A stretch of DNA of 64,000 nt from Thermococcus sibiricus MM 739 (lineage in GTDB: Archaea > Methanobacteriota_B > Thermococci > Thermococcales > Thermococcaceae). Position 1 is the stretch's first letter; every line of letters begins with the position of its first letter. The DNA is taken from the NCBI RefSeq assembly GCF_000022545.1, contig NC_012883.1, positions 1,108,276-1,172,275 on the forward strand. The letters run 5' to 3'. Shown piece by piece: positions 36,096-45,171 of this stretch. The notes below the pieces were generated by a model. It was not told the DNA's origin and did no database searches. It saw only the letters and a program-made list of their open reading frames with translations. A program made the position numbers and the translations under genes.

Positions 36096-36854
36096 CTAAA
36101 ACAGTTTGACATAGCCTATTTCAAGGTAATACCTCACATAAAGTGCGAAAAGAAAGAGTACAATAAGAACTCCAAAAGATATATAATCTTTCATCTCCAT
36201 TTTGATGTCGTAAAGAAAAGTCCTCCGTTTACTGGCACCAAAAGCTCTGCTTTCCAAGGCTATACTGAGCTCATGAGCCGTTTTTATTGACGCAACTATC
36301 AATGGGATGAGCACCGGTACTGTGTTTCTGGCCCTTTGGAAGAAGTTACCCTTCTCCAGTTCCAGGCCCCTCGATTTTTGAGCATCCATTATTGTCTGGG
36401 TAAGCATGTAGAGTGTGGGGATATATCGGAGAGCTATTGTAAGCGTTAGGCCAATCTCATAAGGCATTCCCATTCTAATAAAGCCCAGTACAAGGTCCTT
36501 TTGTGAGGTTGTCATTATAAGGCCCAAGGTAAGAAGAGCCACTGAAAGTAACCTAATACCATATCCAGCCCCTATAAAAAGACCAAAATACCAAGGCTTT
36601 AAGATAAAAGGCCATATGATCATGGCAACTATTGCTATAGGGATGAGAGGCTTCAAAACAGTGAATATTTCTCTAATATGAATCTTCCCAATTAGAACAA
36701 GAGTCAAGACAATCGTTAAAAACAACACAAACAACAGACTTGGAGAGTTAAACAATATGAAAGCGATTATTCCAAGGAAAGAACCAATTATCTTAACCCT
36801 AGGATCCAGTTTATGAAGAAAAGAATCTCTATCCAAGTAAAGAGTGTACATCAT
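36096..36854 (-). CDS. ecfT: ECF transporter transmembrane protein EcfT
   Basis: 252 residues with five to six transmembrane helices. CbiQ/EcfT family: LYLDRDSFLHKLDPRVKI at the start and the coupling-helix motif AQKSRGLELEKG (the Ala-Arg-Gly signature that contacts the ATPases) near residue 160, with a second ESRAFGASKRR near 207. It couples ATP hydrolysis to the substrate-binding S-component, here probably BioY. The start overlaps the ecfA stop. Confidence 0.9.
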   Translation of the reverse strand: MMYTLYLDRDSFLHKLDPRVKIIGSFLGIIAFILFNSPSLLFVLFLTIVLTLVLIGKIHIREIFTVLKPLIPIAIVAMIIWPFILKPWYFGLFIGAGYGIRLLSVALLTLGLIMTTSQKDLVLGFIRMGMPYEIGLTLTIALRYIPTLYMLTQTIMDAQKSRGLELEKGNFFQRARNTVPVLIPLIVASIKTAHELSIALESRAFGASKRRTFLYDIKMEMKDYISFGVLIVLFLFALYVRYYLEIGYVKLF

Positions 36855-37639
36855 GGTATCATCCTCAAGGTGTTTATGAACTCATTAATATCCCTCAAAA
36901 ATCCCATACCCAGTTTTTCGCTTATATGTAATAGTTTAGGTTTGTCTAAGTCATATGCTCTCAAATCAAGGGCAAAAAATTCCTTTACAGCACCATCGAA
37001 AAGCTTCTTTCCTTTATATAGAAGTACAACCCTCTCAGCAAGCTCAAGAACAAGATCCATTTCATGAGTTATCAAAAGAATACCATGGCCATCAGAATAG
37101 AGTTTCCTAATTATACTCTTTATAGCCTCCGCATTTTTTTCATCGAGGCCTGTAGTGGGCTCATCCAAAATAATATACTTAGGTTTCATGGCCAAAATAC
37201 ATGCAATGGCCAGCCTTTGTTTTTCTCCCCCACTAAGAGAATAGGGGGATCTGTCTTCATAACCCCCAAGATTTGTTTCTTTCAGTGCCCATCTAACCCG
37301 GGCTTCAACTTCATCCTCTGATAAACCCAGGTTCTTGGGTCCAAACGATACTTCCTTGAAAACATTTTCTTCAAAAAACATATTCTCAGGATTTTGGAAA
37401 ACATAACCCACCACTCTGGCTAGCTCTGCAACACTGTATTCCCTTGTATCCATTCCATCAACAACAACATTGCCCTTTGTGGGTTTTAAAAGACCGTTAA
37501 GGTGTTTTGCTAGAGTAGTTTTTCCCGAACCATTGGGCCCTACTAATGCAACTATTTCATTTCCAATAGTAAGGTCTACCCCTCTAATGGCTGCTTTTTT
37601 TCCATTGTAAACGTGCCAGAGATTCTTTACTTCGATCAT
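36851..37639 (-). CDS. ecfA: ECF transporter ATPase EcfA
   Basis: 262 residues, energy-coupling ABC ATPase. Walker A GPNGSGKTTLAK (about residues 35-46), Q-loop region GYVFQNPENMFFEENV typical of ECF ATPases, signature LSGGEKQRLAIA, Walker B YIILDEPTTGLD and the switch His in LLITHEMD. Only one ATPase gene is present, so it would act as a homodimer. ATG 37639 is used; upstream GTG/TTG codons are possible starts. Confidence 0.92.
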   Translation of the reverse strand: MIEVKNLWHVYNGKKAAIRGVDLTIGNEIVALVGPNGSGKTTLAKHLNGLLKPTKGNVVVDGMDTREYSVAELARVVGYVFQNPENMFFEENVFKEVSFGPKNLGLSEDEVEARVRWALKETNLGGYEDRSPYSLSGGEKQRLAIACILAMKPKYIILDEPTTGLDEKNAEAIKSIIRKLYSDGHGILLITHEMDLVLELAERVVLLYKGKKLFDGAVKEFFALDLRAYDLDKPKLLHISEKLGMGFLRDINEFINTLRMIP

Positions 37640-37779
37640 CGTACACAATTTACACCAACACTTTAAAAGATTGTCTTCAAAACTTCACGGATCTAATTAT
37701 CTATGAGACAATCTAACTCTTCAATCTGTTAATCATAAAAATTTAAATTCACTTATACGAAGACACAAAAGGTGAAAAA

Positions 37780-38295
37780 ATGAAAGCAAAAGATATTGCA
37801 TATTCAGCTTTATTTGTAGCATTAACCGCAGTTGGAGCCCAAATCTCGATTCCAATTGGGACTGTTCCGATAACCTTTCAACTACTCTTTGTATTATTAA
37901 GTGGTCTTATTTTGGGGCCCCACTTGGGATTCTTGAGTCAATTAATATACGTATTCATGGGTGCTATTGGTCTCCCAGTGTTCGCAAGCTTCAGTGGAGG
38001 ATTTGCATATATTTATGGGCCAACAGGAGGGTATCTAATGGCTTTCCCCATAGCAGCCTATCTAGCCGGTTTCTTCAGTAAAAGAGAAGAAAATATTTTA
38101 AATTACATATTGGGAACATTTTTAGCAATTTCTGTGGTTTATTTACTTGGATGGTTCAGGTTAGGCCTCTTCATGGGCGGAGACTTTAAAAAAGCATTTA
38201 TAGTCGGAGTTGCACCTTTTGTATTAATAGACCTTGGAAAAGGGGCCCTATCAATATTGATTGCAAAGAGAGTTAAAACTGCGGTTAAAATTTAA
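37780..38295 (+). CDS. bioY: Biotin transporter S-component BioY
   Basis: 171 residues, six hydrophobic helices. BioY signatures: PIGTVPITFQLLFVLLSG, LGPHLGFLSQLIYVFMGAIGLPVF and GPTGGYLMAFP. It binds biotin outside and works with EcfT/EcfA encoded divergently. AAGGTGAA precedes ATG 37780. Its 3' end overlaps the convergent MobA-like gene by 4 bases. Confidence 0.93.
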   Translation: MKAKDIAYSALFVALTAVGAQISIPIGTVPITFQLLFVLLSGLILGPHLGFLSQLIYVFMGAIGLPVFASFSGGFAYIYGPTGGYLMAFPIAAYLAGFFSKREENILNYILGTFLAISVVYLLGWFRLGLFMGGDFKKAFIVGVAPFVLIDLGKGALSILIAKRVKTAVKI

Positions 38296-38885
38296 AGTCC
38301 ATTCTTCAAATTTTCTTCTGCAAATTTCACATCAAAAACAGTTCTTACCTTAAAAAAGCTTAATGTAACTTTAGGATTTCTCCTGCTCAGTTCTTCTATG
38401 CTAATCTTCTTGTAATCAAGATGTGTAGCAATGCAGTTCAAGTTTCTTTCATTTTCAAGTAGACAAACTTCAATTGCATTCTTTAAAGCCTTTGAATCGT
38501 AAAATCCATGAGTGACTTCAAGAGTTCCATCAGCCCATCCTGGGATTAATGCCTCATACTCTAACTCATAAAACATCGTGGAAAGATAATTTACTAGAAA
38601 AGGCATTATCAAAGGCATGTTACCCTCAACAAGGAAGACTTCACCTGAGGAGGGTAAAGCTTTATAAAGAGCCTCAAGCTTGTTTTTCGCATCTAGAGGT
38701 TTAAGATTAGAAGTATGCAGGGAAAATTTTTTCAGCTCATTTTTTCTGATGAGCATAATCACTTCGTCAATTCTCTTTGATGCTAAAAGCCTTCTTTCAA
38801 CTATCCGCATCATTGGCTCCTCATTTATTGAAAGCAAATAGTTTTCCCACTTTCTCTCTGGAAATGCCAGCACATAAGATCGCAT
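38292..38885 (-). CDS. MobA-like nucleotidyltransferase family protein
   Basis: 197 residues resembling the MobA/GTP:adenosylcobinamide-phosphate guanylyltransferase fold: a short N-terminal nucleotide region, EPMMRIVERRLLASKRIDEVIMLIR, then VFLVEGNMPLIMPFLVNYL where the metal-binding Asp of the GDMP motif is replaced (GNMP). The usual N-terminal AGG loop is also degenerate (LAFPERK). Activity is therefore uncertain; it may be a non-canonical member. It stands alone. Confidence 0.55.
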   Translation of the reverse strand: MRSYVLAFPERKWENYLLSINEEPMMRIVERRLLASKRIDEVIMLIRKNELKKFSLHTSNLKPLDAKNKLEALYKALPSSGEVFLVEGNMPLIMPFLVNYLSTMFYELEYEALIPGWADGTLEVTHGFYDSKALKNAIEVCLLENERNLNCIATHLDYKKISIEELSRRNPKVTLSFFKVRTVFDVKFAEENLKNGL

Positions 38886-39002
38886 GCTTTATCCTACAAG
38901 GGGACCCTTAAAAAAGTTCTGGCTGTTTTTTGTTATTCAGATTATAACCCCTAAACTAACAGTTATGTTTAATAACATAATAAAACAAAATATAAAGTAG
39001 GG

Positions 39003-39623
39003 ATGGGAATGAAAGAGATAAGCCCAGCAGTTACGGTGTTATTGTTTCTTGAAGATTTCGCCCGAGAGAATCCCTCAATTAGAAAAGGAGCTAAATACTT
39101 TACATGGCAAAGGAGATATGATAGTTACGAGGTAGCATACTCCATAGTGGGAGCCACAGTTTTAGAACTTCTAAACGGAGGTTACATTGATCTAGAAGTG
39201 AAAAGAGGGCTCCTAAGAAAGAGTGTTCTCTTCACAAGGAAACGAATGATACCAAAAAAATACGGCGTTATGGGAAGAGGGTTTAATGCAATAAGTGAAT
39301 ACAACCCCACCCCTCTTAATTCGGCCCTCTTTTTAATATTCCCCATATCACGATTTCCGGCTGCGTATTTGGGAACTTACATTCTCGAAAAAGAACTTAA
39401 AGATAAAGATCCAGAAGAACTTAGAAAGGATAGTGAGATGATAAAATACAAGGAGGAGCTAAAAGTGCTTTTAGAAGACCTCAAACGAAACCAACCAGAG
39501 CTATGGGAGGGAATAAAAAAAGAAGTTGACAAAGCATGTCAGTTAGTCAGGGGGAAACAAGGTTATACCTTGTACTCACCCTTAGACATGTTGGAGGATA
39601 AGAAAAATGAAAATAAAAATTAG
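39003..39623 (+). CDS. Hypothetical protein paired with JAMM protease
   Basis: 206 residues, not recognised. The first 75 residues look like a winged helix or similar helical fold (SPAVTVLLFLEDFARENPS, VGATVLELLNGGYIDLEVKRG). The middle has a hydrophobic Pro-rich stretch (LNSALFLIFPISRFPAAYLG), and the C-terminal third is charged and helical. The reading frame overlaps the start of the JAMM gene by 17 bases, so the two are translationally coupled and probably act together. A second ATG at 39009 is an alternative start. Confidence 0.65.
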   Translation: MGMKEISPAVTVLLFLEDFARENPSIRKGAKYFTWQRRYDSYEVAYSIVGATVLELLNGGYIDLEVKRGLLRKSVLFTRKRMIPKKYGVMGRGFNAISEYNPTPLNSALFLIFPISRFPAAYLGTYILEKELKDKDPEELRKDSEMIKYKEELKVLLEDLKRNQPELWEGIKKEVDKACQLVRGKQGYTLYSPLDMLEDKKNENKN

Positions 39624-39975
39624 AGGAGAACTACTCGACTATCTCATCCAGTTAGCGAAGGACTTTTATCCTAATGAATTTGGGGGATTTCTAAGAGAGA
39701 AAAATGGGATTTTTGAAGAAGTTCTTATAATTCCAAAGGGATACTTCGGGAAAGAATCAATATATTTTGATACGTGGCTCCTTCCTCATGATGAGAATAT
39801 AAAAGGAACTGTCCATTCACATCCTGGGCCCTCTCCAAGGCCCTCCCAAGTAGATAAAAAGTTTTTCTCCAAATTCGGAGGTGTTCATCTGATAATTGCA
39901 TACCCATTTGAAGCATGGAATATTAAAGCATACAACAGTGACGGCCTTGAGGTCAAGATAGAAATTATCGATTAG
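39607..39975 (+). CDS. JAMM/MPN+ metalloprotease
   Basis: 122 residues. The complete JAMM zinc site is visible: Glu24 in NEFGG, then His70-x-His72-Pro...Ser80-x-x-Asp83 in HSHPGPSPRPSQVD. Archaeal JAMM proteins are isopeptidases that remove ubiquitin-like SAMP modifiers or process them. The short length is typical of minimal archaeal forms. It overlaps the upstream hypothetical gene. The specific target is unknown. Confidence 0.85.
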   Translation: MKIKIRGELLDYLIQLAKDFYPNEFGGFLREKNGIFEEVLIIPKGYFGKESIYFDTWLLPHDENIKGTVHSHPGPSPRPSQVDKKFFSKFGGVHLIIAYPFEAWNIKAYNSDGLEVKIEIID

Positions 39976-40034
39976 GTTATATTCATGTGAAAATTTTTAT
40001 AAATGGTTTTTATTATAAATAAGTGGTGATCAAA

Positions 40035-40413
40035 GTGAAGGTTAAAAAAACTTCTCGAGGAGCTTAATGAAAAACAGAGAAAGACTGTGCAAAAATGTCT
40101 AGCTTCCTGTGAAATACTTGATCTAGAAGAAGAAATAGAAACTGAGATTTCTCCCGAACTTACAAACTTCATCAAGGTTCTCTCAAATCCAATAAGAGCG
40201 GGGATAATAAAAATGCTCAAGAAAAGATGGATGTGCGTATGTTTAATAGCAAAAGCATTGAACCAAGACCAAACTCTCATAAGCCATCACTTGAGGACAT
40301 TGAAAAACATGAATTTGTTACACGAAAGAAGAGAAGGCAAATTAAGATTCTACAAAACAAATATGGAAGAACTTAAGAAATACCTCTCTATATTGGAGAA
40401 GGAATTATTTTAA
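40035..40413 (+). CDS. ArsR-type winged-helix regulator (frameshifted at A7 run)
   Basis: A HTH protein of about 125 residues if repaired. The downstream frame contains LSNPIRAGIIKMLKKRWMCVCLIAKAL and DQTLISHHLRTLKNMNLL, a standard ArsR helix-turn-helix. Upstream, the natural start GTG 40035 behind GGTGATC (40025-40031) reads KVKK, and the following LLEELNEKQRKTVQKCLASC lies in the frame of the rest. The join is a run of seven A (40044-40050), where one A too many breaks the frame. Either a real frameshift, slippage on the A-run or a sequencing error. Cys pairs (KCLASC, MCVC) could bind metal. Confidence 0.7.
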
Positions 40414-40442
40414 CCGATTTTCATTTCTTTTGGTGAGGGAAA

Positions 40443-40745
40443 ATGAAAAACCTCCAAGAAAAAGTTGATAGTCTCATAAAAGAATTTGGTGGATATTGGG
40501 AGCCTTTTGCAATGCTTGCTGCAGTTATAGAAGAACTTGGAGAGCTTTCTAATGAGATACTAAAACTAGAAGATATAAAAACTTCTAAAGAAATCCCCAA
40601 GGTCGAAGAAGAACTTGGAGATGTGTTATTTGCCCTCTTCTGTATTGCTAATTACTACAACATTGATGTAGAAAAGGCTCTTAATAAAACAATTATTAAA
40701 TATTCTTCCAGAGATAAAGAAAGACGAAATTTTTCCACCCCATAA
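40443..40745 (+). CDS. MazG-like nucleotide pyrophosphohydrolase
   Basis: 100 residues. The helical MazG/all-alpha NTP pyrophosphatase motif is present: EELGELSNEI and EELGDVLFALFCIANYY, i.e. ExxE...ExxD metal ligands. It would hydrolyse nucleoside triphosphates to monophosphates, probably for pool cleansing. GGTGAGGGA precedes ATG 40443. It follows the ArsR-type gene by 29 bases. Confidence 0.83.
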   Translation: MKNLQEKVDSLIKEFGGYWEPFAMLAAVIEELGELSNEILKLEDIKTSKEIPKVEEELGDVLFALFCIANYYNIDVEKALNKTIIKYSSRDKERRNFSTP

Positions 40746-40866
40746 ACTCCCTCTGGAAATGCATAACGTTTTACCAATCCTATTGAAAAAGTATCACTCA
40801 TTATGTTAGATAATTTTCGAAATATTTATATAAATTGATAGCTAAAAAATATAAGGTGAGTTGTAT

Positions 40867-41316
40867 ATGAAAAACAAAATCGATAAATTCGATTTACAAA
40901 TTATGAGTGTGCTGGCAAAAAATGCCCGTGTAAATTATAGACAACTTGCAGAACTTCTAAATACAACTCGACAGAGGGTCGCTAGGCGCTTAGAAAGACT
41001 CGAAAGAGAGGGAACAATAAAGAAATACACTATAATTCCTGATTTTGACAAATTGGGTTATCTTTATGTAGCTATTGGAATTTCAATAAAACCTGGTACT
41101 TCAATTGAAAAGATTATTGAAACCCTAAAAGAAGATGATGATGTTAAAGTTATCCAAAGAGCCATTGGATATCACCAATTAATAGTTCATATAGTAGCTC
41201 CTAAAAACATGAAAGAAATTGAGAAAAAGATCCACGAGCTTTCTAAAAAAGTAGAAGGATTGGAAGGTATGGACATGAGTTTTGTAACAGATATAGTGAA
41301 ATTCGAGCTCGTCTAA
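40867..41316 (+). CDS. Lrp/AsnC family transcriptional regulator
   Basis: 149 residues: helix-turn-helix DKFDLQIMSVLAKNARVNYRQLAE and TTRQRVARRLERLEREG at the N-terminus, then a RAM ligand-binding domain (residues about 65-145) with the typical KPGTSIEKIIETL and YHQLIVHIVA. AGGTGAG precedes ATG 40867. Effector unknown; no cotranscribed neighbour. Confidence 0.88.
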   Translation: MKNKIDKFDLQIMSVLAKNARVNYRQLAELLNTTRQRVARRLERLEREGTIKKYTIIPDFDKLGYLYVAIGISIKPGTSIEKIIETLKEDDDVKVIQRAIGYHQLIVHIVAPKNMKEIEKKIHELSKKVEGLEGMDMSFVTDIVKFELV

Positions 41317-41408
41317 ATCTTTTCTCTTTTTCGACAATAAGTGAGGGAAAACCTAATAAAAGCAACAGTAATAAGGAGTCCAGAAGTTAAGTTTCAGTGG
41401 TGACAGTA

Positions 41409-42110
41409 ATGGACACAATAATCATAGCAATCATCGGGATTCTTGGAGTTATGGCCTACAAGTTTAGAGCATTGGATGGAAAAGGGACATTAGCAGCTGC
41501 CTTCTTAGGAGTGTTCACTCTAGAATTAGGGGGTATATACCCATTCCTTGCTCTCTTAACCTTCGTGATTTTTGGGATACTGGCCACTAAGTATAAGTTC
41601 TCCGAAAAAATTAAAAAAGGGATCGCACAAGAAGGCAAAGGAATCAGAAGCTGGAGAAATGTTTTTGGGAATGGTCTGGCTGCATTAATATTTTTGATAG
41701 TCGAATACTATACAAAACAAGATATTTTCTGGGCCGCCACGTTCTCTGCAATAGCCACTGCAAACGCTGATACCCTTGCGAGTGAATTAGGGAAAATTTG
41801 GGGAAAGCATCCAAGAATCATAACGACTTTAGAACCAGCTTTACCGGGAGATGAAGGAGCTGTATCTCTCCAAGGAGAAGTAGCAGCTTTAATCGGAGGG
41901 TTTGCTATAGCACTCTTTGCACTCTTCCTCACTCAAAATAAGACTGAAATATTTGTAGCCGTAACTCTTGGAGGGTTTTTGGGTTGTAATATAGATAGCG
42001 TTATAGGGGCAACACTTGAAAGAAAAGGACTTGTAAATAACCACCATACAAACTTCTTGGCAACCCTCTTAGGAGGAATTGCTGGAGCACTAATTTTCTT
42101 CTTGTTGTGA
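41409..42110 (+). CDS. DUF92 family membrane protein
   Basis: About 233 residues with six or so transmembrane helices. DUF92/TIGR00297 signatures: GTLAAAFLGVFTLELGG, ATANADTLASELGKIWGKHP and VSLQGEVAALIGG, with the GCNIDSVIGATLE motif late. Plant homologues act on phytyl phosphate, so a prenyl-phosphate CTP kinase-like role is plausible; it is not demonstrated in archaea. ATG 41409 follows GTGGTGA. Confidence 0.82.
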   Translation: MDTIIIAIIGILGVMAYKFRALDGKGTLAAAFLGVFTLELGGIYPFLALLTFVIFGILATKYKFSEKIKKGIAQEGKGIRSWRNVFGNGLAALIFLIVEYYTKQDIFWAATFSAIATANADTLASELGKIWGKHPRIITTLEPALPGDEGAVSLQGEVAALIGGFAIALFALFLTQNKTEIFVAVTLGGFLGCNIDSVIGATLERKGLVNNHHTNFLATLLGGIAGALIFFLL

Positions 42111-42187
42111 TCCAATAGCAACTCCTCATGCTTAAGAACGCTTTTGAACGAAAGATAAACTCCTGAGAAAAATTAAGAAAGGAAAAA

Positions 42188-42790
42188 TCATGCTTCAGGT
42201 TCAGCGAGCACTTTTATCTTCCTTATCTCAGCCCTTTTAAGTGGATAGATCTTCTTTGCCTCTCTTGCTAATTCAGCACCCATTTTTCCATTAACTGCCT
42301 CTAAAACAAATTCAGTGAACGTTAATTCCTCAGCTTTCTTACGAATCAAATCCTCCATGACTTCTCTAACTGCTCTCTCCTGGCTGCTTTGGATTCTCCT
42401 TATAGCAATGACCATGCCCATAACTCTAAGCTTGTAACCATCTTTAGTCGTGACATTAAAGATACCATCTATTCTTGTAGTTCTCCTTCTCACAAGACTC
42501 CTTATGTAACTCCTGGCAAGCTTATGTCCTTTAAACTTGGTGTATGCGTTTTGGCCTTTAACATCGTGAATTCTGAAATAAAGTTTAACATGACCCTTTG
42601 TAAAATCCCCAGTCACATCCCTTAATGTAGTTTCAATAATTCTGCCCTTGACCTTTTCAGGTTCATCTGCTGGAGTAAGTCCTATTTCGACATTTCCAAA
42701 AAATTCTGGAGCATATACAATATACCAGTCCTTAAGCTTCCACTTATCTTTTGCAGCAGCAGCTCTTTTTCTTGGGTTAACCTTTGCCAT
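42188..42790 (-). CDS. rps3ae: Ribosomal protein S3Ae (eS1)
   Basis: 200 residues, small-subunit protein shared by archaea and eukaryotes. Typical: basic start [50 protein letters not shown] and [16 protein letters not shown]. Last gene of a minus-strand operon with S15, a RecJ-like nuclease and Pcc1. GGAGGTG precedes its start. Confidence 0.96.
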   Translation of the reverse strand: MAKVNPRKRAAAAKDKWKLKDWYIVYAPEFFGNVEIGLTPADEPEKVKGRIIETTLRDVTGDFTKGHVKLYFRIHDVKGQNAYTKFKGHKLARSYIRSLVRRRTTRIDGIFNVTTKDGYKLRVMGMVIAIRRIQSSQERAVREVMEDLIRKKAEELTFTEFVLEAVNGKMGAELAREAKKIYPLKRAEIRKIKVLAEPEA

Positions 42791-42806
42791 CTTAACACCT
42801 CCAATT

Positions 42807-43052
42807 TCACTTCTTTATGACATCCTCAGCGATCTTGATTGAAAACACTAAATCATCCAGCGCCACTATCAAGCTTTCAATCTCACCAAGGTATTTAACT
42901 TTTGTTATGACTCTATTATCTTCGCAGTGAGTTTTAAATTTAAAGTTTTTTGGTAAATTTAGATTATCGACATCTACCGCCCCAGCTATAGCCCGGGCGA
43001 TTTTCTCACTTTTATATTCCCACACTATCTCCGCCTTGGCCTTAATTTCCAT
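42807..43052 (-). CDS. pcc1: KEOPS complex subunit Pcc1
   Basis: 81 residues from ATG 43052, which lies within the end of the RecJ-like gene behind GTGGTGA. Small alpha/beta protein with the Pcc1 pattern [24 protein letters not shown]. Pcc1 dimerises KEOPS, which makes t6A at position 37 of ANN-decoding tRNAs. The location next to S3Ae and the RecJ-like nuclease is a known archaeal arrangement. Confidence 0.88.
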   Translation of the reverse strand: MEIKAKAEIVWEYKSEKIARAIAGAVDVDNLNLPKNFKFKTHCEDNRVITKVKYLGEIESLIVALDDLVFSIKIAEDVIKK

Positions 43053-44472
43053 TGTTGTCACCACTTGAGTTTTGCTGCCCAAGGAGCTTATCTATAAGTT
43101 CAGTGAACTCATCTAGCTTATCTTTTGGAATTCTTATCCCTGCAGCTATAGCATGACCTCCACCTTCGCCTCCCAGTACTTCTGCAGCCCTTCTTAGGGC
43201 CTCTCCAAGGTTATAGCCCTTTTCAATTCCTCTTTTTGTTGTTCTAGCTGACCCTTTAATAAGCCCATCTTCCTCACTATCTGCTAAAACTACTACTGGT
43301 TTTTCTGGATTTGTTAATTGGGCATTTATTGCTATTGTAGCAGCTATCCCCACCATCGTATCTTTGATGTTCTTACCTGCATAAAACACGTAAGCATGAT
43401 CTTTCTCAATCGCACTGTTCCAATTTTGGATGAGGTATTTCCTCATTTCTATTTGTTCCTTCTTGTACTCCTCCACAAGTTTTAGTGCATCTCTAAATGC
43501 TTTTTCATCTCCTAGACATATTGCAACTCCTAAAGCTCCCATGTTGAGCCTCCCAGTCGCATTTAGTAAAGTAGCAAACTCCCTTGCCTCATGTCTTGGA
43601 TCACCTTCGGGATATTTTCTAATCAAAATCACGTCTCCTATGAGCCTATCTATATCTTCTTTGGATGCATTGTTTTTAATCAGATGAATTACTAGTGCAT
43701 CATGCAATTTCCTTTTCTCCTCTTCTTTGAGCTGCCAGTAATTCACGTCAGGATCAAACCCCTTACTCCGTAGAAATTCTATGGCATTCCTCAAATCTCC
43801 TGTTATCCCAGGTAACTCTGGATTCGATGCATATGCAAGCATTTGAGCCAAAGTTCGAGTTTCTCTTCCAAAAAGACGTATTTCTTTACGCAATTCTATT
43901 AATTCAAGTTTCTTTGCATCATCTATTATTTCAACGTTTATCCCGTGAAACTGACCATCAACTTCTTGCATATCCCCAACTGCTCCAACCAAAGCTAAGT
44001 AACTCAAGTCTTTGTTTTTCTCATTTAGTGCCTTTGTGATGAAGTAAGCCACCCCTGAACCACTAAGATCTCTAACACTATCTGCTCCAAACTGGGTAGG
44101 GTTCACAATAACATGATTTTCTTGTTCAATCTCTCCATCTTCGGGGGGATGATGATCAGCTATTACTACAGTAGCATCAGCTAGATATCTCTCAATAAAC
44201 CTTATGGAACCACTTCCGAGATCACTGAAAATATATATCTTTTGATCTTCTTCGGCAAGTTCTTTTATAAGATCCTCACTAAGCTGTTTAACGATGCTTA
44301 AATGAAAATCTGCACCTTCTCTTGCTATAGCTTTGGCTAGGATAGCTCCCGCAGTGATACCATCAGCGTCTCTATGGGAGATTATACGTATACTATGACC
44401 TAACTCAATGTGCATTTTTATTAGTTCTGCTCCTTCCCTAACCTTTTCTAAGAATGCATTTTTATCCATCAT
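43042..44472 (-). CDS. RecJ-like DHH exonuclease (GAN type)
   Basis: 476 residues, DHH phosphoesterase. Motifs: [27 protein letters not shown] (the DHH motif), VGAVGDM, and the C-terminal DHHA1 part [12 protein letters not shown]. Archaeal members include GAN, the GINS-associated nuclease, an exonuclease stimulated in the replisome; assignment to that subgroup is from size and context. AGGTGG precedes ATG 44472/44469. It follows rpsO and overlaps pcc1. Confidence 0.9.
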   Translation of the reverse strand: MMDKNAFLEKVREGAELIKMHIELGHSIRIISHRDADGITAGAILAKAIAREGADFHLSIVKQLSEDLIKELAEEDQKIYIFSDLGSGSIRFIERYLADATVVIADHHPPEDGEIEQENHVIVNPTQFGADSVRDLSGSGVAYFITKALNEKNKDLSYLALVGAVGDMQEVDGQFHGINVEIIDDAKKLELIELRKEIRLFGRETRTLAQMLAYASNPELPGITGDLRNAIEFLRSKGFDPDVNYWQLKEEEKRKLHDALVIHLIKNNASKEDIDRLIGDVILIRKYPEGDPRHEAREFATLLNATGRLNMGALGVAICLGDEKAFRDALKLVEEYKKEQIEMRKYLIQNWNSAIEKDHAYVFYAGKNIKDTMVGIAATIAINAQLTNPEKPVVVLADSEEDGLIKGSARTTKRGIEKGYNLGEALRRAAEVLGGEGGGHAIAAGIRIPKDKLDEFTELIDKLLGQQNSSGDNNGN

Positions 44473-44500
44473 ACCACCTTAATAATAAAAAGGTGAAAAA

Positions 44501-44956
44501 TCAGCGCACAAGCAATTTTGCTTGCTCTGGATCATATCTCCAATTGGCTGGTAACCTTCCAGTTTCTCTGTAGTACTTAACAAGTCTTCTGATTTTGCTT
44601 TCTGTGAGTTGAAGTCCTCTTCTTGAGTGAAGATCTTTTGGATGTTGCTCCAGATGTTTCCTTAATTTAACTGCCTTTCTAATGAGGAACATCAAATCCT
44701 CCGGTAACTCTGGGGCAAGATTGTTTTCTTCTAGAATTTTGGTTATCTTCTTTCCAGTAATCAGCCTAACACTGGGGATACCATACTGGTCCCTCAGGAT
44801 AGTTCCTATCATAGCAACACTATGACCATCCTTCCTAAGCTTAACAACGAGATTCTCCACTTCTTCAGCTGTATAATCCACCCAAGTGGGTGGTGCTGTC
44901 CTTGGTGGCTTTTTTGATCCAGATTTTCCCCTTTTCCTCGCATGTAACCTTGCCAT
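44501..44956 (-). CDS. rps15: Ribosomal protein S15 (uS15)
   Basis: 151 residues, the archaeal-eukaryotic form with an N-terminal extension: [20 protein letters not shown], then [20 protein letters not shown] and the S15 core [22 protein letters not shown]. First gene of the operon S15 / RecJ-like / Pcc1 / S3Ae. GGAGGTG precedes ATG 44956. Confidence 0.96.
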   Translation of the reverse strand: MARLHARKRGKSGSKKPPRTAPPTWVDYTAEEVENLVVKLRKDGHSVAMIGTILRDQYGIPSVRLITGKKITKILEENNLAPELPEDLMFLIRKAVKLRKHLEQHPKDLHSRRGLQLTESKIRRLVKYYRETGRLPANWRYDPEQAKLLVR

Positions 44957-45171
44957 TTATAACACCTCCTGGTGACGGCCAGCTTCAGCCAACCGTCCCT
45001 CATAAGATTGCCAATAGGTGGTGAGGGGAGGAGTTTAAAAAGTTTGCCCTTAACAGGAATTTTATCGTTCTCCCCCTTACTTCATTTAAAAATAAGCCAA
45101 AAGACAATTTCATTTCGAAATTCTTATTAATCCCAAAAACAAATATAACATTTGACCCGGAGGGGAAATTA

